From the NCBI GenBank assembly GCA_964036045.1, contig OZ038380.1:11761713-11825712 (forward strand): DNA of 64,000 nucleotides. Reading direction: 5' to 3'. This document shows, one piece after another, positions 21,370 through 32,145 of the stretch. Below the pieces are notes generated by a model. The model was not told the origin of the DNA. It was given only the letters and a program-made list of their open reading frames with translations, and ran no database searches. Source of the DNA: Eutreptiella sp. 'Long Island Sound 2002'. Lineage: Eukaryota > Euglenozoa > Euglenophyceae > Eutreptiales > Eutreptiaceae. The position numbers were made by a program, and so were the translations under genes. Every line of letters begins with the position of its first letter. The stretch's first letter is position 1.

Positions 21370-21473
21370 TGTTCATGCTGCAGGCGCTGTTGTGCCGCCT
21401 GCAATGAGGCCTGCATAGTGTCGAGCTGCAACGTCAGCGTGTTGATATCGATGCTCTGGGCATCTACGTTTGC
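21370..21473 (-). CDS. Coiled-coil gene, exon 12
   Basis: The acceptor is CGTTGATCAG and the donor GAACA-GTATGT, the best donor match of the set. It runs from phase 0 to phase 2. It encodes [19 protein letters not shown] then [15 protein letters not shown], a clear amphipathic helix. The frame stays open further (to 21,198), ending VAHLSEVLKGVQNTLSDVAA. An alternative donor at 21,250 (phase 1) would join exon 13 directly. Confidence 0.75.
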
Positions 21474-21865
21474 CTGATCAACGCAGAAGCAGTGCATGCT
21501 CGCGTGCTCGCACAAACGCGCACACGCACACGCGTGCGTCCACACACTGGCATGCACGCGCGCGTACCGGGAACCGTGGACGGGGGAGGGATTTTTGCAC
21601 TGGGGGAATTCGCAGGGAAAAGTTCGCCGACCATCCTTACCCCCCGACGTGCACACCCATGCATCCTCGGTGGATCAGTTGTGCTTATGAAATTGCCCCT
21701 GAAAACACCATGTGCCACACCATGGAACGAATCTGCTGTCCCAAACACTTGCCAGAAAAATGCCCACCAGCAATGGGACATCCTGGGTGGCGTCACGGCG
21801 CATGGGGCTGGTTTTCCTGCGTGGGTTTGGGGACCTTACGCTGACGGTCTCGCTGTCTGCGTATG

Positions 21866-21971
21866 GGTGTGTGTGTGTGCGTGCGCGCGCGCGTGCGTGC
21901 GTGCGTGCGTACGTGTGTGTGGGCGTGCGTGTGTGCGTGCGTGCGTGCGTGTGCGTGTGTGCGTGCGTGTG

Positions 21972-22003
<32 letters not shown>

Positions 22004-22015
22004 TGCGTGTGTGGG
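21866..22015. repeat. GT/GC alternating microsatellite
   Basis: About 150 bp of (GT)n mixed with GCGTGCGTGC, an alternating purine-pyrimidine tract. Intronic. Confidence 0.95.
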
Positions 22016-22390
22016 CGTGGTGTGCGGCAAAGGGGCAAACGAAAAGCAAAGAAATCATATTGTCTTTTGATTTGTCATGAACAAGGAACGTCTCGTGTGC
22101 ACGTCATCCGATCGTGCCCTGCCATTTGCGTACGCCGCCGATCGTTGCTACATGGCCTGCACCCCCCGTGGTACGGTAGCGTCACCCGCAGATTCGTGGA
22201 AGTGGCAGTGGCTCCACCCCACGCCTCACGGACCCGGAAAGGCAACCAGTCCACTCGGGCCACGCAGCAGTAGGCGCGAGGCGCGAGGCGCGCTGGCGGG
22301 GTCCAAAGCCCCAGTCACCCCCATGTCATGTAATCAGCCCCTACCGCCCCCCCTTACCCCGTCCCCCGATGTCCGGGCCAGAAGCAACAC

Positions 22391-22561
22391 CTTCTCCGCA
22401 TCATATCGGCCTTGCAAGCCCTCAAGTCTCCTGAGGGCCTCGGCCTCGGAGGCCTGCTTTGCCCCGCACTCGGCCTCCAGACGCTGGAGCTTGGTCTGGA
22501 GGTGGGTCACATGCTCCTCCATCTGCCGCACCCGCGTGTTGTTCTGCGCGGCGTCCTCTGA
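22391..22561 (-). CDS. Coiled-coil gene, exon 11
   Basis: A C/T-rich tract precedes the acceptor CGCACACAG; the donor is GAGAAG-GTGTTG. It runs from phase 0 to phase 0 and is the longest firm exon except exon 15. It encodes RVRQMEEHVTHLQTKLQRLE, then AECGAKQASEAEALRRLEG and LQGRYDAEK: continuous heptads with a high Glu/Gln/Arg/Lys content. It follows exon 10 in phase. Confidence 0.85.
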
Positions 22562-23486
22562 CTGTGTGCGGGGGCAACGGGGGCAAACGCAGGGCAGTGA
22601 TTCGCAAGCCATCGCTGTGCCGGCGCGTGCGCTGCGGCCAGCAAGAGTGGGGTTTGGTATTGTGCAGAGGCTGTAGTGACGGAGGGGCATGCAATACTGT
22701 GCTGCTACCCCCGCTCCCCCCCACCCCGTGTACAGGCACCACCAAGGGCACTGAAAACGACGGTTTAGCCGGGTAGTGGTGCTTGCGGAAGGGCGGTGTT
22801 TGCGCAAGGGGGGGGTGTCCGGCCGCTAAGGAACGGATTGAAATTGGAATCGCCATTGGTCGCGTGCGCTGCTCACTGCTGCCGCAGCAGGTGGCACCAG
22901 CAGCTGCTCAGACGCAGCAACAGCCGAGGCTGTCCTTAACGTACAAATCATCGCAAGCAATCGTGTCGGTTACCGGCCACCCGGCGTCGCCAAGAGTGCG
23001 CTGTTGCGGCCCCCTGAGCTGACGCTCGCCTCCTCTGGAATGGGCGCTCCACTTGCCCCCCGCCCCCCCCACCATTGCCTGCGGCTGCATGCCACTGCCG
23101 GACTTCCTGCTGAGCATGTGCTGCGACGGCGTATCTGCTGTTTCTTGGTGTGCGTGTGGCCCGTGGACGGCCCGCGCATCATAGGGGGTCGCCCGTGGGT
23201 GCCCCATCTGCCCCGTGAGCAATGACGGTCGTCCGCTGAGAACCGCCGTGCGTCGAGTGTCGAGCATAGGCGCGCGCGCGACTGCCGTGGCATCCAAAGT
23301 CCAAGTTCTCACTCGAAATCGCGAAACTGAAACACCAACTCACGAATCTGGCCACTGCTGTCGCCGACAGCCACAGATGTGCGATGCCTCCGCCACCGCG
23401 TGCACGGGGGCCCGCGCACGGTCCCCATACGCAGCGCAGCGTAGCACCGAAGCAGCAGGAGCATTCGGGTGCTGGCAGACACATAC

Positions 23487-23549
23487 GCTTTGGCTGAGGT
23501 TGCCTTCCAAATCGTGCAGCAAAGCGCAGGTGGATTGCAGCTGTTGATC
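23487..23549 (-). CDS. Coiled-coil gene, exon 10 (21 codons)
   Basis: The acceptor follows an 11-T/4-C tract (CCCCTCAATGCAG), the clearest branch/pyrimidine signal in the window. The donor is AAAGC-GTATGT. It runs from phase 0 to phase 0 and reads DQQLQSTCALLHDLEGNLSQ then S, a short helix with Leu spacing. A possible small exon just downstream (23,310-23,350, IRELVFQFRDF) was left out because its phase breaks the chain. Confidence 0.75.
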
Positions 23550-25208
23550 CTGCATTGAGGGGAAAAAAAAAAAGCAGCAGTCAGTGGCAGCAAAACACTG
23601 CAAATATCAGCAGAAGGAGGGCTTTAAGAATCACGAGAGTTGCTGCAGGTCCATAACGGTTGTTGCGATTGCTGTTGTTGTTCCGGCAGCCCGGTTTGGG
23701 GGTGGCAGGGGCAGGGTCGTTGGAATCGTTGAAGGTTAATGACGGTCAACGCAGGTTGACAGCTGATTTGTTGCACATGCCCTTTCTGGTGGGCGGTGAA
23801 TCATGAAGATGGAGCACGTTTGCCGGTTGGCACTTCCCATCTGACGGACATGGGTGTGCATTGTGGAGGCATGCCTCCGGGGCTGCGTGTGTAGGAGGGA
23901 GGGGGGGCGGCTGAATGTGTGTGTGTGAGGGGGAAGGAGGTGCCTGGCAAGCTCATTCAGTGTGCTGGTTGGCACTTCCAGGTGTACGCACTGATTTGCG
24001 GTTTCAGGAGGAGATTTGTGTACAGTGCTTGTCCCAATCCACTGGGTGAAATTTTTTTCAGTGCGTGAGAGTGCGACAGTTGTACCTCTGCTCACACGCG
24101 CCGCTTCTGCCCCTTGACGTGCCTCCCACGCCGGCACTGACAGAGGCTTCACATTCAGGCGCTCGAGAAAGAAACTCACCACCACATCGGGGGTGTGATA
24201 TTGTCGTCCAGCCTTATTGTCACCCAGGACCAGGGGTTGCGGATCACCAGGTGCTACCCATCAGCGGTGCGCTGCAGTTCTGGGCAGTTCCGGGCCCGTC
24301 ATGTTGCTTGTTGGGGTGTGCCGCTTGTGTATGCATGTTTCCCGAGGGGGGGGGGGGGGCAAAGCAGCCTAGTGCGCCCGTCCCCTGCGGGGCCACCTTG
24401 TCCGCATGGAGGTGGTGCATCAGCCGTCAGTCAATCTGAATCGCCGCTCTCACTGCAATACCCTGGCAGTGCAATCCCATCCCTGCCCTGGGGGCGCTAC
24501 AAGCAAAGCAACAAGAAGCCCTCCCCCTCACACACACACACACACACACACAGTTTCAGCCGGGGCGGCCCCACGTTTCGCCAAACGAAACAACATCTTG
24601 ATGACGCTTCGTAAAACACAGCGTGGTGACCGATACATGCAACCGGTCCCCAAAATGGGCTTCGGATCAAAACAGTGCGTACGAGTGGCATGTCATGTCC
24701 CCTGAACCAACTGCCCCTGCTGCGCGATGCGAATGTTCAGTGATACCCTGACTGTGTGGTTCAAAGCTGCATAGCAAAAGTCAGAACAAACGCTCTTCCG
24801 TGACATTGCCAGAGGTGCCTTTCGCTGTGACAAGAGGGGTACCCACCTGCACAACTCCCCCCCCTGGGCGGGGCGGGGTGCCATAAAGGCTGCCCAAGTA
24901 TACCGGTTGGTACAGCAATCTACGCAGGCGTCATGCAAAACTACCGCGGGGGTGGGACGTGTGTGCATGTATAACTGTTATGTATAACTGTTGTAAAGCG
25001 CACCACCTTAGATCTTAGAAAATCGCAGACGCGCTGTCTTAGCTTTGGGGAGATAATCTAAGACACACGAAATCTAGAAATCCTGAGGCAAGTTCAACCA
25101 GCGCCCAAAGATCCGAGGGAACAAACGGCAGATGACGCAGGCGCATGGCACCTCCGACGAAACGGAACCATCTGGGACATGGGGCAGCACCTTCTCTCCT
25201 GCTGTGAC
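23550..25208. other. Intron 9; no gene seen
   Basis: Holds a G run at 24,347 and the CA microsatellite at 24,531-24,552. A minus frame near 24,070-24,185 (FLERLNVKPLSVPAWEARQ) is open but has no coil pattern or matching phase. Confidence 0.5.
24531..24552. repeat. CA microsatellite
   Basis: (CA) of about 10 units, intronic. Confidence 0.95.
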
Positions 25209-25326
25209 CTGCAAATTCGAGTACTGGATCTGCAACTGGTCATACTCTTTTCTGAAGTGCTCGAGTTCATGGACATGTTCAGCGAGCGACTCAGTTTTGC
25301 GTTGCATGTGTGCCAACGAATCAAGA
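25209..25326 (-). CDS. Coiled-coil gene, exon 9
   Basis: The acceptor is CATCCTCTTCAG and the donor TTTGCAG-GTCACA. It runs from phase 2 to phase 0; an alternative donor at 25,190 adds six codons and keeps the phase. It encodes LDSLAHMQRKTESLAEHVHE then LEHFRKEYDQLQIQYSNLQ. The first base T completes a Ser codon begun in exon 8. Confidence 0.8.
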
Positions 25327-25713
25327 CTGAAGAGGATGCGAGACCACCAGAACCGCAGCCCCAACCACAACCCTTGCCACAGCACAACCACAACCAGCAT
25401 CACCATATTCCAAGGCACGACTTTGTTGTAGCCCGAACCACGGTCTTCATCATGTCCCCAATCACCGCCATTGCAGCAAACTCACCCACAACCCAAACGC
25501 GGAGCAATCCATCCCTGTGCCTCAGGGAGGTTAGGTAAGCCCTTCAAGTACACACACTTCGGAGCGCGCGCGGAGGCGGGGGTCCTGAACCCCAAGAGTT
25601 CATGCACTACCAGCCGCCCAAAAATGTTTCCTCGAATGAAAGCATTTCCAATTCAAAGTGCTTCAACACACACTGTCAAGGCGCAGGACTGACCTCCCCT
25701 TGCCAGTGCAGAC

Positions 25714-25831
25714 CTGGCGCCGAGCTGCATATTTTTGTCCTCGAGCTGCTGCTGCACTTCCTTCAGTTCTGCAGTTTTGCGGGCTAGCAAAAGCTTGGCC
25801 TCGGCGGACTCGGACTCCGACCCCGAGAACT
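25714..25831 (-). CDS. Coiled-coil gene, exon 8
   Basis: The acceptor is GATTTCTCAG and the donor GCGCCAG-GTCTGC. It runs from phase 1 to phase 2. It begins with an acidic Ser/Glu patch (FSGSESESAEAKLLLARKTA) and continues ELKEVQQQLEDKNMQLG in strict heptads. Phase agrees with exon 7 on one side and exon 9 on the other. Confidence 0.8.
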
Positions 25832-28189
25832 CTGAGAAATCGACGGCAATCCGAAGAGAGAACGACGCATTGCATCCCCCTGCCACAGGCGCTTGAAGTC
25901 CCCACCCCCCTCCTGAAGTAACGTTCCACCTTCAAAACTTGGCCCTGTTCGTCCCCAACGGTGCTTCAACAGCTTTGCAACCGCGCCATAACCGCATGTC
26001 CAACCGCCGGTAACAGCTTTTGCAACACCTTCTGAAACCCCCCTTTTGGACCCCCTATGCCCCCCCTGTGTGACATTCCGTCTGGTTGTTGTTCCTTTAC
26101 GGCGCCCTGGAGAAGTCACCCGTTCTTCCCTTCGCATGTTGCATCGGGTTGCTGCTTTCTGTCGGCCGCCGCGGCCGGTTCTCTTGCTGGTATCGTTTCC
26201 GCGTTCGTGGAGCCCAGTAGTTGGTGTGTTGGGGCTGTGCTGAGTGTGGCATGGTGTGCCGTTTGCGCGTCAGCGGTGCCCAATAGTTGGCGTATTGAGG
26301 ATGTGCTGGTTGTTGCCGGGTCGTCTGACTGTTTTTGCTGTCCATGCGCCTCTGTCCACAGGCCGTCCATAGCCTGCCTTGCTGTGTTTCTGTGTGTGTG
26401 AGGCCCAGGTGCCCTGTTCCTCCACGCGTTGTCCCGGCCGTCCACCATATGTCCTTTTCCCCCTCACGGCTGGTCTGCCCCTGATGGGCTCCCGCTCCTG
26501 TTGCGCAAACAGCCCATCTGGGCAGCGGGAGACACCCCCCACCTGATGCCGGTTGAGCAGGGGTTGCCGTGGCACCCGGTAGCGACGGGGCTAGCTGGCC
26601 AGGCCATCCCCTTTGTTGTCGCAGCCTCCCATGTGCACGCTCTCCCATCCCCTCCATTCTGGGTCCCTGTTCCCGCTGTTCTGGTTGCCTCTCCTGCCTT
26701 GCTGTGCCCCTCCTCCTTGTTGGTTGTGCTCGCCCTTGTCCCTCCTGGTGTGGCTCCCACGTTCTGTGCGTCTGTGTTGCTCTTCCCCGTGTCTGTTGGC
26801 GCTCCTGGGTGCCCCTTTCACGCACCCACTCATGCCCCACCCGCCTGCCCCCCTGTACGAGGATTTCACATCTCCGTACAACGTGGACTGTCCCGTGCGC
26901 GGTTGGCTGGTCACGGCCCTGTTGCCACCCCCGTAGCAGGCACCTACCGGCGCGCGGGGCGCAGCCCCCGCCCTTGTGGAGTACGTGGGCACCTTGTAGA
27001 GGGAGGGGGGAGGGGGTGTTCACTGATGGCTCGCTCGTCGTGCGCCGCATTTGGTGGTTGTTGCAGTACTCGCACCTCATGGTTCCCTTGTGTATTGATG
27101 TGTGTCCTGTTGGGGCTCGTCTCACTGCTGTGTGTGGGGCGGCTCTCTGCCTAGTTGCTTTGCTGCTTGCGTTCCTCCCAAGTTCGGGCTCTTTCTTCTT
27201 CTGCTAGCACGCTCACCGCTACTGGTGTGCGGCGCCGGGGGGGCGGCATGTTGCTCCGTGCCTCCCATTGTGGTTGTCGGGGTGTCCCGCTTTCAGTTGG
27301 GTGGTACCAGGGGCACTGGGCACTTTTGCACATGTCTCCAAATCTACAAACTAGCCTGTCACTGGTGTTTGTTGGGGTTGTTCTGGGGTGAATTATTATT
27401 GTGATGCGTTGTTGCTCTTTTGCATTCTGGGCTGCTGAGGGGCTCCCCGTTTGAGGACTTCACTCCGGGCTGTCCACGCCTCGGAGCTAGAGACTCGTGT
27501 GAGTCCACCCCCTAGTTGGTCGTGTGCAGTGACCACCAATGGTTTGTACGTTGTGTCTCATAAACGTGCGCAAGGCCCCTGCACTAGGCCCTGGTGACGG
27601 AACGTAGCTACTCGCGGGCAGTACATGTTTTAGGTCGCTGCCCAATGGACAACCGCGTAGCCGGCTGCCAACCCCCCGCAAGGGCGACCCCCTTTCTTAG
27701 GTTTGGGTTGCCTTCTCCTCCCGGTGTGGTCGGGATGGTGATGGCTCCTGGGAGTGCATCAGGGAAGCATCCCTTCTATGTTGTGTGTAAGTGTGGCCTT
27801 GGTTGTTGCATGTGTGGTGAGCGTTGTGTTGGCGTTGGGGTGTGGGGTCGTGGGCCCTTGGTGATGCTCCACGTGCGTGCCTTGTTTGTGGGCGGCGGTG
27901 GCTGTGTGTGGGTGAAGTGCCCGTGTGGTGGGTCTGGCCCCCACCCTGGGTGTTGGGTGTTGGCCTGGTGTTGGTGCTCACGGCGGGTGTTGTGGCTGTC
28001 CACCGTTGTTGTTGTGGTACATTACTTTGCTTTGCTGTGTTGTACTGTGTGCTACGTGCTGTCATGTACTGGCGGGTTTCATTGTGCGCCTCTGCCTGCT
28101 CTGGCGTGCTGCGCTGCGTTGTGTGCTATGCTGCCTCCGCGTTGTGCGCTATGTTGCCTCCGTGAGGCGTGGCGGCCACGGTTACCCGG

Positions 28190-28960
28190 GCAGGGCCGCT
28201 CCCCCCGTCGGGGCTGAGTTCGGGTACCCTCCGAAGCGCTTGGATAGGGCCGCCCACCCATTGGCGGTGCCGAGTCGGGGCCCCCGGGGCCTGCCTTTGA
28301 GGTTAGCGCGTGTGCCTTGTCTGCGGGCGGCAGTGGCTGTGTGTGGGTGAAGTGCCCGTGTGGTGGGTCTGGCCCCCACCTTGGGCATTGGGTGTTGGGC
28401 TGGTGCTGGTGCTTGCAGGGGGTGGTGTGGTTGTACGCCACCGTTGTTGTGGTACACTGCTTTGCTTTGTTCTGCTATACTATGTGTTGTGTGCTATCGT
28501 GTGCTAGCAAGTTTCGCTATGTGCCTCTGCTGGCTTTGGCGTGCTGCGCTGCGTTGTGCGCTACGCTGCCTCCATGAGGCGTTGGCCGCGGCTACCGGGC
28601 AAGGCCACTCTTCCCGTCGGGGCTGAGTCCGGGTAACCTCCGAAGTGCTTGGATAGGGCCGTCCACCCATTGGCGGGGCCAAATCCGAGCCCCCGGGGCC
28701 TGCCTACGAGGTTTGTGCGCTCATCTCCTTTGTGCGCCTCTGTTAGCTCCGTGTGCTTGGGCATCGTGCTGCCCTGTGCTGTTCTAATTTGCGTTGCACT
28801 GCATTGTGCTGCATCCCTCCATACTGGCGGCCATGGCTACACAGGCCAGGTCCTACATCCCGTCAGGGGCCTAGTCGTGGTGATCTCCGAAGCGCTTGGA
28901 TGCCATTGCAAACCCGTAAACGGGGCAGTGTCCATGCCCCTGGGGCCCACCAATGAAAAT
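28190..28960 (-). repeat. Degenerate tandem copies encoding a shared motif
   Basis: Three minus-strand blocks (near 28,230, 28,650 and 28,900) encode versions of one peptide: ANGWAALSKRFGGYPNSAPT, ANGWTALSKHFGGYPDSAPT, and VYGFAMASKRFGDHHD, each preceded by a GxPxG segment. Longer DNA similarity (for example GGGTGAAGTGCCCGTGTGGT at about 27,910 and 28,345) shows these are tandem duplications of about 250-430 bp. The motif is not one I recognise. All copies contain stops, so they are decayed. Confidence 0.5.
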
Positions 28961-29497
28961 TGCACGCCAGTATTGTTTGTGTGCCTTTGTCGGATCCGCG
29001 TGCCTGGGCGTTGTGCTAAACCCCTCAACGCCTCTAGGAGGCTGCTGCGAGTAAGTGCGCTTGGCGATCAGTGGGCAGCAATCTGCCCAGCTGTGAGACA
29101 AGGACGTTCTCTCCTGGTAGGTCCCCGTCTATGTGCACAACCGGTTGCCACTCTCCATGTGTGTAGCAAACCCCATGTGGGTGGCAGCTACACTGCGGGG
29201 TATGCACACCAACGGCCACGATGCGCACCCGGACCACCGGCATCTTGAGGCCTGGGCATATGAAGTACCACACCTCACCCCTGGTCATGTTGGGCATCGG
29301 CGTGCGGGCCAGCTGCCACTCGCACGCCCATACTATACTTGTGTATTGTGCTTCCATGAAGCCCACGGTCACATATGCAAAGTGTCGTTACATACGTGTT
29401 TGGTTCCCCTGGCCTTCTGCCCTCTTGTCCGGGGCCGTGTGTCGCGGCTCCCCTATTGCAGTGGCGTACCTCCCGTTGTTGGCACTCCCCCTCTTTG

Positions 29498-30076
29498 TCA
29501 GTCGGCGTCGAGCCGTCTTCGGGCCTCTGTGTCTAGCAGTCCGTCCTTTGCCTTCCCTATTTGCTTGAATGGTCCCTAAGCCTTCTCCTTGTGGTGCGCG
29601 TTTTTGTCTAGGTGTAGCTTGACACTGAGCTGCTTGTATGCCGGCTTTATTTCCTCTGTTGTGGCCCCAGGGTACCGCACTCCTAGCACCTGATACCAGT
29701 TCCCTGGTAGTGTGTCTGGCATGTCCGCGGCTGGGTCCTGTCCTCTAGTGTGTGGGACCGTTGGTTGGTCGGCCCCCACCGGCGAGGGCTTGTGCTAGGG
29801 CTGTGGCTGGGGGGCCATGTTTGTTGTTGGCCTCTCCACTCGAACAACATTCGCTCTCTTTACGCGAATTTCCCGTCCTTGTGTGTGTTGTGGCCCCTTT
29901 GTTGCGTGCACCTGCACTGTGAAGCCGTCACGCCCCACCACCATGGCCTCACATGCGTTGAATTCCACCTGCCGCAGCCCTGGCAGACGCACTGCTAATC
30001 GTGTCGCAAGGTGCCCTGCGCTACACACCACCAATACTACTGCGCCGGCTGCCAATGTTAACACGGCCGCCTCCAT
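29498..30076 (-). pseudogene. Membrane-anchored J-domain (DnaJ-like) pseudogene
   Basis: One minus frame of 193 codons from a true ATG (30,076) to TGA (29,498), interrupted by TAG at 29,795 and 29,576. Residues about 3-21 are a hydrophobic segment (AAVLTLAAGAVVLVVCSAGH). After a basic linker the J domain begins: NWYQVLGVRYPGATTEEIKP (helix I and turn), AYKQLSVKLHLDKNAHHKEK (helix II and loop), and after the second TAG, GPFKQIGKAKDGLLDTEARR (helices III-IV). The HPD tripeptide needed to stimulate Hsp70 ATPase is HLD. J proteins recruit Hsp70. Two stops plus loss of HPD indicate a dead copy. Confidence 0.75.
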
Positions 30077-31511
30077 GTGGGGGGGGCGCTACAAATGGCG
30101 TCACCGGCACCCTATCATGCCTTTGTGCTCCTACTCTCCTTGTTTGCGGGCTACTAGCTTGCTCCTGACTGCCCCTACTACTGCCATTACCATTACTTTG
30201 TAGACCCCCTATGCCCCCCCCCCCCATCCCCCCCATCTTACAAAGAGACCCCCCCCCAATGCCCCAAAACTAGAGCTCCAACCACACCCAAGACCCCTCT
30301 CCGACCTCCTGGGGGACACTGGTCCCACAAACTGTACCCGACTCCGCACGAATGTGGGGGGGTGGCAGATTGTACTACATCTGAGGTCAGGAGGGGACCC
30401 CCACAACGCCCCATTCAGGGCAAAGGGGCGCACCTATAACTCTCAGGACAGGCTTTCCGATGGAGAAAGGACAAGCATGCTCGCCCCCCAAAAATATCGT
30501 CGCTTCAGCTTGTGGACCTGTTCCGTGCTCTTACTTCGTTGGCAGTGCCGGTGGTGTAAAGCCGGTACTCATGCAAATAAATGTGCAGCGGGGTCTCATA
30601 GACAAGGGGTTTGTTCAGAGCAAACCAAAAGAAGCTGAACTCCCCGTCTCTCCTGTCTCTAGACTGGCTGCCAGTCGACAGCGGTTGGCGGTAAACCAAC
30701 GGTAGTAGGTGACCGACGGCTTTCAGCGGTTAAGCGACCTCGGCGGTTCATGCGACGGTCGTGGGGGGTCAGGAAAACAAGAAAAGAGACGAAAGAGCTC
30801 CTACAGGACGCCCCCAAGACGGAGCATCTGGGAAAAGATGGGGATCCCAAACCCTGTTCCAGTAACTCACAGAGCCCCTGGACTCGATACCACAGCCCGT
30901 GGGCGCTGTCACCCATAACCAAAGCACGTCAGCCCAAGCCCAAGCGGGACTTTCCCTAATGAAAACAAAAACAGATTGCGGTCTACCACTTTCCAGTCCC
31001 ACCGAAGGGTAGGACTCACCGACACGCTGGTCCAGTCTGCGGCGATTGCGCGCCACTTCAAGTGGTTGGGTGCCACGGTCCGAGACCCCTGTACCAGAGC
31101 ACGCTAGCACCTGCCAGGAGGGCGCACAGAGCCCAAATCAACCGGGCCAAAAATGCCCCACTGGAGATCTCTGGGGGTTCCCAAACGACTTTGTTCCCAG
31201 ACCTCTTGGGCTCCAACAAGTCCTTTTGACCTGTTTTGAACCCATGATGACCCGTTTTGGCCCGGCGACATGCGCAAAAAGCGTCGCAAATGGGCCAATC
31301 CCCTTCAAGTAGGCCCCAGGGCCCAAAAGGAAATTTCCAGTACAAACCAGTGGGCGCATGCAGACTGCCAGTTTATCATACAATACCCGGAAGCAACTGC
31401 CAACAACCGCCAATTGGTCCTCGCACACATGCAGCCCCTGCAGACACTACTTTCAGGCCTAACCTCAAGTGAAGGGCGGCAGCACATGCGAGTCGCAGAG
31501 AGGGCCCAGAC

Positions 31512-31629
31512 CATGCTTGAGAGCCTCCAATTCTTGGGCGTGCTGGGATTTGAGGGCGTCCAGCTGGGCGGAGTGCGCCGATTGGGCCGCGGCAGAGGCA
31601 CGATTGTGGGCCGCGGATGCTCGTGCAAT
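31512..31629 (-). CDS. Coiled-coil gene, exon 7
   Basis: The acceptor is GTCCACTCGCAG and the donor, weakly supported, AAGCATG-GTCTGG. It runs from phase 0 to phase 1. It encodes an Ala-rich helix, IARASAAHNRASAAAQSAHS, followed by AQLDALKSQHAQELEALKH. The Ala-rich first half is a less typical coil; the second half is canonical. The next exon downstream is 5.7 kb away, across the 4.1-kb insertion. Confidence 0.7.
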
Positions 31630-31756
31630 CTGCGAGTGGACGTCCCAGGCCAGAGGCAAGCACCCCCCGCACCACTAAGTGCGCGCGCAGGGTTCGGGGA
31701 GCAAAACGACCGACGCTCCGTAACTGTGGTACGTTGTAATCCTGTGCTGTTCCAGA

Positions 31757-31966
31757 CCCACACCCTCCCACACCCACAATCCCATCCACACCCACGCACG
31801 CGCTCACACCCACACCCACACCCACACTCACACTCACACACACACCCACACCCACACCCAAACCCACGCGCGCGCTCAGACCTACACCCACACCCACACC
31901 CACACCCACACCCACACCCAAACCCAAACCCACACCCACACCCACACCCGGTCCATACACTTACGT
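31757..31966. repeat. Hexamer microsatellite (CCCACA)
   Basis: About 200 bp of CACACC/CCCACA repeats with a few CGCGCG interruptions, in the intron between exons 6 and 7. The Gly/Val/Cys-rich minus frames here are artefacts. Confidence 0.95.
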
Positions 31967-32046
31967 ACACAGAACAATTATAATCTTTTTGTTTGCAAAT
32001 GTGTCCCAACGCATCCACATACACCCGCACCACGGAACGCGCATAC

Positions 32047-32145
32047 CTCATTCTTGCAGTCGTCCTGCAATTTCTGCAGAGCCTCCGCATGTGTCTGATT
32101 CAGCTGCTTCTCCCTGTCCTCCATCTGCCTGCTTAGGGCTTGCAC
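32047..32145 (-). CDS. Coiled-coil gene, exon 6
   Basis: The acceptor is GACATGCGCAG and the donor AATGAG-GTATGC. It runs from phase 0 to phase 0 over 33 codons. It encodes [20 protein letters not shown] then [13 protein letters not shown]. There is no ATG at the start, so a Met-to-stop search misses it; it is recognised from splice signals and heptads. Confidence 0.8.

Larger units (their letters stand above)
26049..30220. mobile_element. 4.1-kb insertion flanked by 18-bp direct repeats
   Basis: GACCCCCTATGCCCCCCC occurs at 26,049-26,066 and again at 30,203-30,220. The enclosed DNA is unlike its surroundings: strongly T/G-rich on the plus strand, and its minus strand carries the broken J-domain gene and a set of degenerate tandem repeats. 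It sits in the intron between coiled-coil exons 7 and 8. The direct repeats would fit a target-site duplication. They are C-rich, so chance similarity is not excluded. No transposase or reverse transcriptase was recognised inside. Confidence 0.4.

Noticed and set aside
23310-23350. Extra coil exon (IRELVFQFRDF) with a GTGAGA donor
   Set aside because: Including it breaks the phase match between exons 10 and 11, which join cleanly without it.
26097-27125. 342-codon minus ORF
   Set aside because: Gln/Arg/Thr-rich low-complexity frame over strongly T/G-biased DNA, with no ATG-supported start or domain. The bias alone keeps the frame open.
29498-30076. Stop-codon reassignment (TAA/TAG read as Gln), suggested by TAG in the J-domain frame and TAA/TAG in the 1.8-2.4 kb relic
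   Set aside because: The intact gag, E3 and E4 frames hold hundreds of codons and many CAA/CAG Gln but no internal TAA or TAG, and the J domain has also lost its HPD. Pseudogene decay is simpler.
31757-31966. Gly/Val/Cys-rich minus ORFs of up to 260 codons
   Set aside because: They are translations of the CCCACA hexamer array. Exon 7 overlaps their downstream part but is defined by its own splice sites.
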